NCBI GenBank assembly: GCA_029560585.1
Contig: JAKQKQ010000168.1
Span: 1 to 54,731 of the forward strand
From: Verrucomicrobiota bacterium
GTDB lineage: Bacteria > Verrucomicrobiota > Verrucomicrobiia > JADLBR01
Length of the DNA: 54,731 nucleotides
Direction: 5' to 3'
The position numbers and the translations under genes were made by a program. The notes below the pieces were generated by a model, which saw only the letters and a list, made by a program, of their open reading frames with translations, made no database searches and had not been told where the DNA came from. Below are positions 1-7,964 of this stretch, piece by piece. Each line of letters starts with the position of its first letter. Position 1 is the first letter of the stretch.

Positions 1-148
1 GCCCCGGACCCCGCGCCACGCTGGCCGTCGGCACCCAGATGTCTTCCTGAAGTTCACCTCGCTCGCCCAGCGCCATATCACTTTGACCCGCGCATGCCCC
101 AGCGGTTCATTCGGATCGACCGTTTTTCAACGGGCTGTTAACCCACCC

Positions 149-724
149 TCACTTCATCTTTGATGGCAGTTTGATCCTCTCGCCCGCCACCATGAATCGA
201 CCCTTGCCAAGATGATGGATTGTCCGGGGCTCCTTCTCGGCAGGATCCACCCACGCCTTGAGGACCTCGAGGAAGAAGAAGCAGTACTTCGCCACCATGC
301 TCGAGTCCAAGACCCTGCACTCGAGATTCGCGTAGCATTCGGCGATCAGTGGCGCACCGACAAACCTGGCCTCCACGGGCGTAAGGCGAAAGCGTTTGAA
401 CTTGTCCACCTTGCGCCCCGAGGTGTTCCCACATCCCACTGCCTTGGCCACAAGTTCCACGGTCGGGATGTTGATCACACATTCCCCCGTGGCCCTCAGC
501 GTCTGGAAAGACTGGTTCCGGTCGCTGATGACGCAGCCCACGATCGGCGGCTCAAATTCGATCATCGTGTGCCATGACATCGTCATGATGTTTGGCCGGT
601 TGTCCCGCGCCGTCGTGACCATGACCACCGGGCCGGGCTCCAAGAGCCCATACACCTTGGCCAGTGGATAGCTCTTCTTCTTTCTCTTCACGGCACCGTC
701 TGCGATCAATTTACGAGGGCGCAC
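149..724 (-). CDS. Flavin reductase-like (FMN-binding split-barrel) protein
   Basis: A 191-residue protein resembling the flavin reductase-like domain family, which binds FMN in a split beta-barrel and reduces flavin with NAD(P)H or acts as a flavoenzyme of unknown substrate. The stretch VVMVTTARDNRPNIMTMSW, followed by EPPIVGCVISDRNQSF and GECVINIP, is the usual order of FMN-contacting strands in this family. No signal peptide; probably cytoplasmic. The start is a GTG; the only nearby ATG is out of frame. It is convergent with nothing and stands alone, divergent from the downstream oxidoreductase. Family placement is by motif reading, and the substrate is unknown. Confidence 0.75.
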   Translation of the reverse strand: MRPRKLIADGAVKRKKKSYPLAKVYGLLEPGPVVMVTTARDNRPNIMTMSWHTMIEFEPPIVGCVISDRNQSFQTLRATGECVINIPTVELVAKAVGCGNTSGRKVDKFKRFRLTPVEARFVGAPLIAECYANLECRVLDSSMVAKYCFFFLEVLKAWVDPAEKEPRTIHHLGKGRFMVAGERIKLPSKMK

Positions 725-794
725 CCATCACTGCAAACATAGGATCGGAGTGGACGCCCGATGCCCCAATCCCTACAATAGTTGCCACCACGTT

Positions 795-2186
795 ATGAAG
801 ACCCAGTCCACCCTCTCCCGACGATCATTTATCAGACGCCTTGGACTCGCGGGCGCGAGCGCGCCATTCTTCACGCGCCACCTGCTGTCCGCCCCACCGA
901 GCAAGATCCTCCGGCACGCCAGCTTTGGTTCCAACGGCATGGCCTTCGCCGACATCAACATGCTCCTCGCCTGCGACTGGGTGAAGCTCGTCGCGGTCGC
1001 CGAAGTCGATCTCAAGCGTCTCGAGAAGGTGAAGGAGAAGGTTCCCGACGTTAGGGTCTATCAAGATTGGCGCGAGCTCCTCGACAAGGAGGCCAACAAC
1101 ATTGACTCGGTCAACGTGTCTACTCCCGACCACATGCACGCGCCGATCGCGATGTCTGCCCTCCATCTCGGCAAGCATGTCTACTGCCAGAAACCGCTCA
1201 CCCACGATCTCTACGAAGCGCGCCAACTGGCCAACGCGGCTCGCGGCAAAGGCGTCGTTACCCAAATGGGCATCCAGATCCACTCCAACATCGAGTATCG
1301 CCTCGCCGTCCAATTCGTCCAAGACGGCCTCATCGGCAAGATCAAGGAGGTCCATTCCTGGAGCGGAAAGAAATGGGGTGATGCCAGTCCGCCGCCCGAC
1401 AAGGCCGATCCCGTGCCCGAGGGTTTCGATTGGGACAAGTGGCTGGGCGTGTGTGCCGCACGACCCTTTATCGGTGGGGGCTACTATCACCCCGGCCAGT
1501 GGCGCAAACGCCTCGACTTCGGCACAGGCACGTTCGGCGACATGGGTTGCCATATCTACGATCCTGTCTTCAGCGCGCTCGCCCTCACGGCGCCGATAAC
1601 CGTGCGCTCCGACGGTCCCCCGCCCACTCGCTGGGATTGGAACACGAACGCGCGCATCCAGTACGTCTTCCCCGGCACGAAATTCACCGAGGGGGACACG
1701 GTGTCGGTCATGTGGTACGACGGCGACGAGCGCCCGCCCAATGAGGTGATGGCCCTCGTGGCAGATGCAAAACCGACGGATCCTGGCCCAAATGCCAAGA
1801 CGAAGAGAAAGAAGACAGAATTTCCGCCCAACCAGGGATCCATCTTCGTCGGGACCAAGGGGGCCCTCTTGTTGCCTCACATCGGCAGGCCCGTGCTCTG
1901 CCCGGTTGCGCAGTTCAAGGACTTCCAACAGCCAAAGCTGCCCGTTATCAGCCACTGGGAGCAATTCGCCGAGGCCTGCGTCGGTCGCGGACAAGCGTCA
2001 GCCGGCTTCGATTACTCGGGACCGCTCACCGAGGCCGTGCTGCTCGGCAGCGTCGCGGTGCGCTTCCCGAAAACCACGCTGCAGTGGGATGCGGCGAATC
2101 TGCGATTCACCAACTGCGCCGACGCGCAACCATTTATACGCCGCCAATATCGGAAGGGCTGGGAGGTCCCCGGCCTCTCTGGCTGA
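795..2186 (+). CDS. Tat-exported Gfo/Idh/MocA family oxidoreductase
   Basis: A 463-residue NAD(P)-dependent sugar or cyclitol oxidoreductase of the Gfo/Idh/MocA type. The ATG used here gives MKTQSTLSRRSFIRRLG, a twin-arginine (SRRSF) signal followed by a hydrophobic stretch, so the enzyme is probably folded in the cytoplasm and exported; an upstream in-frame ATG would bury this signal. The N-terminal Rossmann part is near RHASFGSNGMAF. The sheet-end motif usually written EKP appears as CQKPLTHDLYEA. The C-terminal domain has GTFGDMGCHIYDP. Tat-exported members of this family are abundant in Verrucomicrobiota and Planctomycetota, where they accompany glycan degradation. The specific substrate cannot be read from the sequence. 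Confidence 0.88.
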   Translation: MKTQSTLSRRSFIRRLGLAGASAPFFTRHLLSAPPSKILRHASFGSNGMAFADINMLLACDWVKLVAVAEVDLKRLEKVKEKVPDVRVYQDWRELLDKEANNIDSVNVSTPDHMHAPIAMSALHLGKHVYCQKPLTHDLYEARQLANAARGKGVVTQMGIQIHSNIEYRLAVQFVQDGLIGKIKEVHSWSGKKWGDASPPPDKADPVPEGFDWDKWLGVCAARPFIGGGYYHPGQWRKRLDFGTGTFGDMGCHIYDPVFSALALTAPITVRSDGPPPTRWDWNTNARIQYVFPGTKFTEGDTVSVMWYDGDERPPNEVMALVADAKPTDPGPNAKTKRKKTEFPPNQGSIFVGTKGALLLPHIGRPVLCPVAQFKDFQQPKLPVISHWEQFAEACVGRGQASAGFDYSGPLTEAVLLGSVAVRFPKTTLQWDAANLRFTNCADAQPFIRRQYRKGWEVPGLSG

Positions 2187-2276
2187 TCCTTTACGGCCTG
2201 TGAGCAAAGACTTCTCCCCGGATGCGTGCCGGTGCCGCCCGCTGACACCGCCACACCGACAACCCATGCCACACCC

Positions 2277-3407
2277 ATGAAACGCGCCCGCCCAGCATTG
2301 ATGGCTCTGCTGGCGACCGTTGCCACTTCGCCCGCCGCAGATCCCAATTACCTCACGATTAAGGCCGTGAAGAGCGCCGCATCGCGCTGCACCATTCCGC
2401 CGTGCATCCAGACCATCACGGGCGCCGATCGCTGGCACGAGCGTCGCGGCCCCACGTGGAACGGGGAAAACGATTGGGAAGTCTTTTTCACCATGTCCGC
2501 CGACCAGCGCGATGCCCCCCTGCCCCGCCTCGCGTTGGTGTGCCCAGGCGTCACGGTGCAACGCGTGGTCATCGGCCACACCGATGTGAAATTCACGCCG
2601 GATGCGGAACGGTTGGTATTTGATGCCGTGCCCGACCGCAGCGTTGGCACGTTGATCAATAATACTCTGCCCGATCCCGAGGGCGACGGCTTGCCCATCG
2701 GACTCTATCACAACTGGAGAATTCGCGCGGACGGCCCATTCGCGGGCAAACCGTATCCCGAGGCCGAGACGCGCGCCGTGCATAATTACCTGCTCGCGGC
2801 CCGCGAGGCGCTCCGCCTGATGGGGGGCATGGGGCCCAAAGACAAACGTGCTTTCGACGGCTACATCAGCCTACTCAGTTTCGAAGTCGCCTGCGGGAGG
2901 GGCCACAACGATTCTCCCCCCCATGTCCACATCATGCTCTATGTGCCCGCGTATTCCCCCGGGTCGCAGGTGCCGCACTTCTACATGGACGAGAGCGGAC
3001 GGATCGTCCGAAACAGCTTCACCGAACTCGGCGTCAGCGGTTCCAGGCGAGCCGGGAACTACGGTCCCGGCGACGTCTGCCAGATGTACGACACACATGG
3101 CAACCTTGGCCTGGAGTGCGTCATCACCAAGGACGGAGGCCTCATCCTGCGCAAGAAGGCGGGCGCCGACGAATACCTCCTGAGTGGCGATGAGCAGGCC
3201 GGACCCGCGGAGAGAGTCTGCGTTCTTTCGAAAGGCACCAGACTGGTGGCGTGCACGTCACACGACGATGCCGCCCAAGGCGTCATGACCGCAACCGTCG
3301 AACGCTTCCAGGACGGTTCGCCCGTGTCCTCCATAACACAGACCATGCGTTACGACCCATTCACCGGCCGCGTGGCAGGGATCACTACCGTGCCACCGCC
3401 CAAGTGA
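2277..3407 (+). CDS. Secreted protein of unknown function
   Basis: A 376-residue protein that I do not recognise. The chosen ATG gives [24 protein letters not shown], a Sec-type signal peptide with a plausible cleavage after ATSPA; a longer upstream in-frame start would remove this signal. The mature part has no obvious membrane segment. It contains conspicuous His/Asp-rich stretches ([16 protein letters not shown] and PHFYMDESG) that could bind metal, and a beta-rich C-terminal third. It follows the oxidoreductase by 90 bases on the same strand and may be co-transcribed with it. Real coding is supported by the signal peptide and continuous frame. Confidence 0.65.
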   Translation: MKRARPALMALLATVATSPAADPNYLTIKAVKSAASRCTIPPCIQTITGADRWHERRGPTWNGENDWEVFFTMSADQRDAPLPRLALVCPGVTVQRVVIGHTDVKFTPDAERLVFDAVPDRSVGTLINNTLPDPEGDGLPIGLYHNWRIRADGPFAGKPYPEAETRAVHNYLLAAREALRLMGGMGPKDKRAFDGYISLLSFEVACGRGHNDSPPHVHIMLYVPAYSPGSQVPHFYMDESGRIVRNSFTELGVSGSRRAGNYGPGDVCQMYDTHGNLGLECVITKDGGLILRKKAGADEYLLSGDEQAGPAERVCVLSKGTRLVACTSHDDAAQGVMTATVERFQDGSPVSSITQTMRYDPFTGRVAGITTVPPPK

Positions 3408-3552
3408 GCCCGGCTCCCAGGCGCGCCGGATACCCGCGGAGTCCCGCGCTGGCGGGACGATATCTCATGCAGCGGCCTCTCTCACGTCGATCGGTTCCGA
3501 AAAACCGCCGTGCGCCGGTTGTTGGCACCGCCGCCCGCGCTACATTCCAGAC

Positions 3553-5859
3553 ATGACAGCGTCCCACCCGACGCACAGCTGCTGCCACCACCGCCCAGAT
3601 CCCGCGCCGACGGCGTCCTCCCCTGGACGCAGGTACTTCTGTCCGATGTGCCCCGGTGTCGGTTCAGACGAGCCCGGCGCGTGTCCCAAATGTGGAATGG
3701 CATTGGAGCGAAATCCGACGCTGGCCCCGTCCGCCCCCGACAAGGAAACCTACACCTGCCCGATGCATCCCGAGGTCGTCCAGGATCATCCTGGCAATTG
3801 CCCGAAGTGCGGCATGGCTCTGGAAGCGATCCGCGCATCGGCGGCACCCGAGGATGTCGATCCGGAACTGAAACAGATGCGCCGTCGGCTCGCGGTCGGA
3901 GCCGTCTTTGGGATTCCGGTCTTCGTGCTGGCGATGGCCCACATGGTGCCCCACTTGCGAGAGATCGGGTGGATGAACGGGAGCGCTGCACGATGGGCCC
4001 AACTCCTTCTATCGACACCAGTCGTCCTCTGGTCCGGCTGGCCGTTTTTCGAGCGCGCCTGGCACTCCCTCCTTCGTCGCCAGTTGAACATGTTCACATT
4101 GATCGCCATTGGCGTGGGCGCGGCCTACCTGTTCAGCCTGGCCGCTATCATCGCGCCGGGAATTTTCCCGCACTCGTCGTTCCACGGGCGCACCGTCGGC
4201 ATCTACTTCGAGGCGGCCGCCATGATCGTCGTGTTGGTCTTGTTAGGCCAGGTGCTCGAACTTCGCGCCCGAGGGAAAACCGGGAGCGCCATCCGCGCCT
4301 TGCTAAGGCTCGCGCCGACGACCGCAAGGGTTATCGTCGGCGAGTCCGAGAAAGACATTCCCCTCGACCAAGTCCGCGTTGGCACGCAACTCCGGGTCCG
4401 CCCCGGCGAAAAGGTTCCGGTCGATGGCGTCCTGCTCGAAGGACAATCCGCCATCGACGAGTCCATGTTGACTGGCGAGGCATTGCCTGTCGCGAAGGCC
4501 CCGGGGGACCGGGCGACCGGCGGCACTCTCAATACCACGGGCAGTTTCATCATGCGGGCCGAGCGCGTTGGCGCCGACACCGTTCTCTCGCGCATCGTCC
4601 AGATGGTCTCTGATGCGCAGCGAAGTCGGGCACCGATCCAAAGTCTCACCGATAGAGTCTCCGGTTATTTCGTTCCGGCCGTCTTGGTGGCGGCGCTCCT
4701 CACCTTTGTCGCGTGGGCGTGGATTGGCCCAGAACCGCGCCTTTCCCATGCGCTCGTCAATTCTGTCGCCGTCCTCATCATCGCGTGCCCCTGCGCCCTT
4801 GGACTGGCCACGCCCATGTCCGTGATGGTCGGCATTGGCCGAGGCGCGCAAGAAGGCGTCTTGATAAGGGATGCGGAAGCCATCGAACGCATGGAGGCGG
4901 TAAACACCGTCATCGTCGACAAGACCGGAACGCTCACCGAGGGCAGGCCCCGGCTCGTTCGCGTGGTGCCCTCCCCCGGCTTTGACGAAAGGGAGATCCT
5001 GATCGCCGCAGGCTCGCTCGAACGATACAGCGAGCACCCTCTCGCCGCTGCGATCGTTCGCGGCGCCGAGGAGCGCGGCCTACCGCTTTCATCGGTCACA
5101 GATTTCACCTCTGTCGCGGGCGGGGGCGTCATCGGCAAACTGGGGAACGGCGAGGTCGCGGTCGGCAGTCTCGCGTTTCTGCGGGAACGCGGCGCATCCG
5201 CGCCGCGGACGCTCGAAGATGATGTGATGGCATCACAGGCAGACGGACAAACCAGCGTGCTCGTGGCCATCGGCGGTCGTGTCGCCGGCGCGGTTCTTGT
5301 CGCCGACCCCATCAAACAATCCACTTCGGCCGCCGTGGAGCGCCTGCACCGGCTCGGACTCAAGATCATCATGCTGACTGGCGACAACGAGCGCACCGCT
5401 CGCGCCGTGGCCACCCGGCTCGGCATCGATCACGTCGAGGCCGACGTTGACCCGCGGCACAAGCACGAGAGAGTGATCGAGCTCCGCCGGCAGGGTCACA
5501 TCGTGGCGATGGCAGGCGATGGCATCAACGATGCGCCGGCCTTGGCTGCCGCGAACGTCGGAATCGCCATGGGCACGGGAACAGATGTCGCCATGGAGAG
5601 TGCTGGCATCACGCTCCTCAAAGGCGACCTGCGCGGCATCGGCAAAGCGATCACCCTCAGCCACGCTGTCATGCAAAATATCCGTCAGAATCTCTTCTTT
5701 GCCTTTGCCTATAATGCGGTGGGCATACCCATCGCCGCCGGAGCGCTCTACCCTTTATTCGGGCTTCTCCTCAGCCCGATCATCGCCGGCGCTGCAATGA
5801 GCCTGAGTTCGGTCTCGGTCATCGCAAATGCACTCCGCATGCGAAAACAGAAGCTCTAG
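3553..5859 (+). CDS. copA: Copper-type P1B ATPase with two N-terminal Cys-rich metal-binding modules
   Basis: A 768-residue heavy-metal-translocating P-type ATPase, an inner-membrane pump most likely exporting Cu+ or Ag+. All core motifs are present: the transmembrane CPC in [11 protein letters not shown] (about residue 412), phosphorylation site DKTGTLT (about 456), the SEHPLA nucleotide-domain motif, MLTGDN and [11 protein letters not shown] (about 655). The C-terminal helices contain [11 protein letters not shown] and [16 protein letters not shown], typical of Cu+-type pumps. Instead of ferredoxin-like MxCxxC domains the N-terminus has two copies of a YxCPM...CPKCGMALE module (about 28-51 and 67-90). 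A His/Cys-rich extreme N-terminus (HSCCHH) may add metal binding. It is a single gene without a visible regulator. Confidence 0.95.
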   Translation: MTASHPTHSCCHHRPDPAPTASSPGRRYFCPMCPGVGSDEPGACPKCGMALERNPTLAPSAPDKETYTCPMHPEVVQDHPGNCPKCGMALEAIRASAAPEDVDPELKQMRRRLAVGAVFGIPVFVLAMAHMVPHLREIGWMNGSAARWAQLLLSTPVVLWSGWPFFERAWHSLLRRQLNMFTLIAIGVGAAYLFSLAAIIAPGIFPHSSFHGRTVGIYFEAAAMIVVLVLLGQVLELRARGKTGSAIRALLRLAPTTARVIVGESEKDIPLDQVRVGTQLRVRPGEKVPVDGVLLEGQSAIDESMLTGEALPVAKAPGDRATGGTLNTTGSFIMRAERVGADTVLSRIVQMVSDAQRSRAPIQSLTDRVSGYFVPAVLVAALLTFVAWAWIGPEPRLSHALVNSVAVLIIACPCALGLATPMSVMVGIGRGAQEGVLIRDAEAIERMEAVNTVIVDKTGTLTEGRPRLVRVVPSPGFDEREILIAAGSLERYSEHPLAAAIVRGAEERGLPLSSVTDFTSVAGGGVIGKLGNGEVAVGSLAFLRERGASAPRTLEDDVMASQADGQTSVLVAIGGRVAGAVLVADPIKQSTSAAVERLHRLGLKIIMLTGDNERTARAVATRLGIDHVEADVDPRHKHERVIELRRQGHIVAMAGDGINDAPALAAANVGIAMGTGTDVAMESAGITLLKGDLRGIGKAITLSHAVMQNIRQNLFFAFAYNAVGIPIAAGALYPLFGLLLSPIIAGAAMSLSSVSVIANALRMRKQKL

Positions 5860-5898
5860 CCCGGATATTTCACAGCCTGCCGACTGTGAAATTCCGGG
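5860..5898. repeat. Near-perfect palindrome just after the ATPase gene
   Basis: Arms CCCGGATATTTCACAG and CTGTGAAATTCCGGG pair with a single unpaired base around an 8-base loop. It begins one base after the ATPase stop and has no T-run, so it is more likely a REP-type element or mRNA-end hairpin than a classical rho-independent terminator. The TTTCAC core recurs in the next palindrome about 150 bases on. Confidence 0.6.
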
Positions 5899-6043
5899 CT
5901 CTGGGAAAACCGCGCCATGAGAGCCCTTTATTGGGAAAGGTCTGGCAAAGACTGGGATTCTTCGCGGTTGCAGAGTGTGTTTCGCGGATCGGTGGCACCA
6001 GACCCTCCAAAATCGCGTTTTTCGGAGCGCGGTTTTCCTTTGA

Positions 6044-6081
6044 GCCTGCATGTTTCACGCGGAAGCGTGAAATATGCAGGC
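6044..6081. repeat. REP-like hairpin, 17-bp arms
   Basis: Arms GCCTGCATGTTTCACGC and GCGTGAAATATGCAGGC enclose a GGAA tetraloop and pair throughout apart from one G.U pair. It is in the gene-free stretch between the ATPase and the tRNA (about 430 bases), in which I see no supportable gene. Confidence 0.6.
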
Positions 6082-6150
6082 TAGCCAGACACTTCGAGCG
6101 CCGTTCGCGGGCGCGGCTCCTGCCCAGACCCAGGATTCGGGTCGGCAGGT

Positions 6151-6205
6151 CCTTGGACTGCGGTGGCAGAGCCCCGGACCGGGGCGGCGCCACCGCAGCA
6201 AGTCC
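6151..6205. repeat. Compound REP-like palindrome
   Basis: Outer arms GGACTGCGGTGGC and GCCACCGCAGCAAGTCC (a four-base insertion in the right arm) surround an inner perfect palindrome GCCCCGG-A-CCGGGGC. Dispersed palindromes with a GGACTGCGGTGGC-type core are, from memory, common in Verrucomicrobiota genomes. Here it is one copy, so its repetition cannot be verified. Confidence 0.55.
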
Positions 6206-6292
6206 AGAACGGCTGCTTCTTCTTTGGGATCCTCCAACCCGAATTCCCCCTTGCATGCCTCCCAAGTTCTGCCATTCTTTTGGCCCCAACTT

Positions 6293-6366
6293 GGAGTCGT
6301 AGCTCAATTGGTTAGAGCACCGCCCTGTCACGGCGGGGGTTGCGGGTTCGAGCCCCGTCGACTCCG
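6293..6366 (+). tRNA. tRNA-Asp (anticodon GTC)
   Basis: A full cloverleaf can be drawn: acceptor GGAGTCG with CGACTCC, D-stem GCTC/GAGC, anticodon stem CCGCC/GGCGG around loop CTGTCAC with anticodon GTC, T-arm GCGGG-TTCGAGC-CCCGT, and discriminator G. The 3' CCA is not encoded. The 3' half from the T-arm onward is the left copy of the attachment repeat, so the gene is kept intact by the integrated element. A run of six T shortly after the gene may terminate it. Confidence 0.97.
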
Positions 6367-6376
6367 CTCCTTTTTT
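6344..6376. other. attL core
   Basis: A 33-base stretch from the tRNA-Asp T-arm through the acceptor end to a run of six T, identical to the copy at the right end of the prophage. Sequence identity stops immediately after the T-run on both sides. Confidence 0.95.
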
Positions 6377-6476
6377 CCCCGCTCAAGTCCCCTATCCCAA
6401 AGGACTTTGCGCGATTTTACCCATGAGAATCGCGGATTCAAAAATCGCCTAAAAAATCCCAAAAAAACCCAAAAAG

Positions 6477-6495
6477 TTGTCACAAGTTGTCACAA
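6477..6495 (+). promoter_or_regulatory. Tandem TTGTCACAA sites near attL (probable integrase arm sites)
   Basis: Two exact copies of TTGTCACAA with a 10-base period lie about 100 bases inside the left attachment site. The same word recurs in tandem pairs just inside attR, as expected of arm-type binding sites for a lambda-type tyrosine integrase. No gene is seen between attL and the first lysis gene. Confidence 0.65.
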
Positions 6496-6527
6496 ATCCG
6501 GGATGACGGGTCCTGAACCCGTAGCCC

Positions 6528-7115
6528 TCACGACCGCGATAGCAGCACGTAAGGGAAGGCTGCGCCCTCCAACTTCGACACGACAACATATCGCCGCAGT
6601 TCGGATGTCACCAGTTCGTAGAATGCCTTCCACTGGTCCGGCCAGATCGTCTGGCAGCCCCACGATGACGGAGACCGGTACGACCCCCGGTGGATGTTGA
6701 TCCCGAACTCGCCGGTCTCCTCGTAGCCGCCCCGGCCGCTGGCGGGATCGCGCAGCACGGTCACCGGTCCCGCTTGGCGGAAGGCGGGATGGCCTGACGG
6801 GCTACCCCACTTGTGCCAGCCCGGCTTGTACCGCCACACGCCGGGCTTGAGGGAGGCGAAGGGCTTGCCCACGCCCGGATTCCAGCCACTGCCCACCGGA
6901 TCTACGTTTCCGTTGAAGGCGGCGAAGGCGGTCGGCGTGGCCACGATGATCGCGTCGTCGTAGATGCCCCGGTCGTTGCCAGGGCGGCCCATGTCGGAGA
7001 ACCATCCGGGCCAACCGACCACCGCCACCGGATCGCGCACGCCGCGCTCCAGGAGGATCTCGGCCACCCGCTTCTCGGAAACTTTCGGACGCTGCGATGG
7101 GACAATGGTGCTCAT
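6528..7115 (-). CDS. Phage cell-wall hydrolase candidate (L,D-transpeptidase-like HxG...SxGC motif)
   Basis: A 195-residue protein, last gene of the phage operon. Its C-terminal half has EFGINIHRGSYRSPSSWGCQTI, an arrangement of His and Cys (IHRG, then S-WGC) that resembles L,D-transpeptidase-type catalytic centres and similar phage proteins. A role in lysis or wall processing is inferred from this motif and from position beside holin-like and cysteine-peptidase-like genes. The ATG chosen overlaps the preceding stop codon as ATGA; longer upstream frames run into the preceding gene. No signal peptide is visible, so if it acts on the wall it would need a holin. Biochemical activity is not certain. 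Confidence 0.6.
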   Translation of the reverse strand: MSTIVPSQRPKVSEKRVAEILLERGVRDPVAVVGWPGWFSDMGRPGNDRGIYDDAIIVATPTAFAAFNGNVDPVGSGWNPGVGKPFASLKPGVWRYKPGWHKWGSPSGHPAFRQAGPVTVLRDPASGRGGYEETGEFGINIHRGSYRSPSSWGCQTIWPDQWKAFYELVTSELRRYVVVSKLEGAAFPYVLLSRS

Positions 7116-7621
7116 GGGCGTGGCAGGGGGTTGGGGATCTCGATGCGGACGGGGCTGATCCAGGCGTCGCGGACCGAGCACTCGAAGGGCTGCATGCGGG
7201 CGTGGAGGGGGCGGCCGGCTTTGGCGGCGATGGCGAAATCGATCTCCGAGCAGAACCAGACCTCCCTGCCCTCCCGCTCGCGCTGGAGTTCTGCGGCAGT
7301 GCGGTCGCGGCGGGCGAGGAAGGCTCCGATGCCGGCATAGTCGTAGCCCTTGCCGTCCTGGGCGGCGGCGAATCCCGCTGCGAGGGCCTCGCTTTTGGAC
7401 GTTGGCGGCTCGATGAAGGTCAGCGCCCGCGCGTGGGCGTCCGCAGGCATCGGATCGCGCCAGACCACCCGATTGATCTCGCCCAGGGCCTCGAGGATCT
7501 TCCACCGCCCGTTGGGCAGCAGGAACGCCGTCTTGACGTGCGCGAAGGGGCAGCGCTGCCACCAGCGCAGCGCGGCGGCACCGGGACCATCGCCCCGCTC
7601 GAAAAGGGAAACGATCATCAC
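7112..7621 (-). CDS. Permuted NlpC/P60-like (YiiX-type) cysteine hydrolase candidate
   Basis: A 169-residue protein with an early FAHVKTAFLLPNGRWKILEA segment (His before a strand pair), then KGYDYAGIGAFL, then VWFCSE near residue 125. In circularly permuted papain-like hydrolases the catalytic His precedes the Cys, and WFCSE is the usual nucleophile context, so a peptidase or amidase acting on peptidoglycan or a lipid is likely. Start and stop overlap both neighbours by four bases (ATGA), giving a tight three-gene lysis unit with the holin-like gene upstream and the transpeptidase-like gene downstream. Confidence 0.6.
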   Translation of the reverse strand: MMIVSLFERGDGPGAAALRWWQRCPFAHVKTAFLLPNGRWKILEALGEINRVVWRDPMPADAHARALTFIEPPTSKSEALAAGFAAAQDGKGYDYAGIGAFLARRDRTAAELQREREGREVWFCSEIDFAIAAKAGRPLHARMQPFECSVRDAWISPVRIEIPNPLPRP

Positions 7622-7842
7622 GACTCCCGCGCCGCCTTCTCGACCAAGCCCCAGCCCCAGCCCAGAAGCAGCAGGGCAGCCGCCACCCAGGTCTCCTCCT
7701 TCGTGGGATCAAGCAGGCCGTGGGCCGCCAGCCACCCCGCCTCCGCCGTCAGGGCGTGCCGGACCGAGGAGCCGAGGATGGCCTTAACGCGGGGGGATGT
7801 CAGGAATTTGGTTGCGATCTTCGAGGCGAGAGTCCATGTCAT
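7618..7842 (-). CDS. Small holin-like membrane protein
   Basis: A 74-residue protein with a hydrophobic helix near its C-terminus (WVAAALLLLGWGWGLVE) and a basic N-terminal amphipathic part. Size, membrane segment and its place directly before two wall-hydrolase candidates fit a phage holin or holin-like protein; I cannot assign a holin family. It overlaps the next gene by ATGA. Confidence 0.55.
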   Translation of the reverse strand: MTWTLASKIATKFLTSPRVKAILGSSVRHALTAEAGWLAAHGLLDPTKEETWVAAALLLLGWGWGLVEKAARES

Positions 7843-7964
7843 GAATCAGGAGCGGTGTCAAAGTGCGAACCGACCGCGAGACGTGCTCGCCAAAAGGGGA
7901 CAGCTCATCCACATTTTCCTCAGGCCGATGGAGTAGTGATCACGCTAGTCGGCAATGAATCCAG

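Noticed and set aside
1-148. C-terminal end of an upstream gene at the left edge
   Set aside because: Short frames with stops at 48-50 and 154 exist but nothing supports a recognisable protein end.
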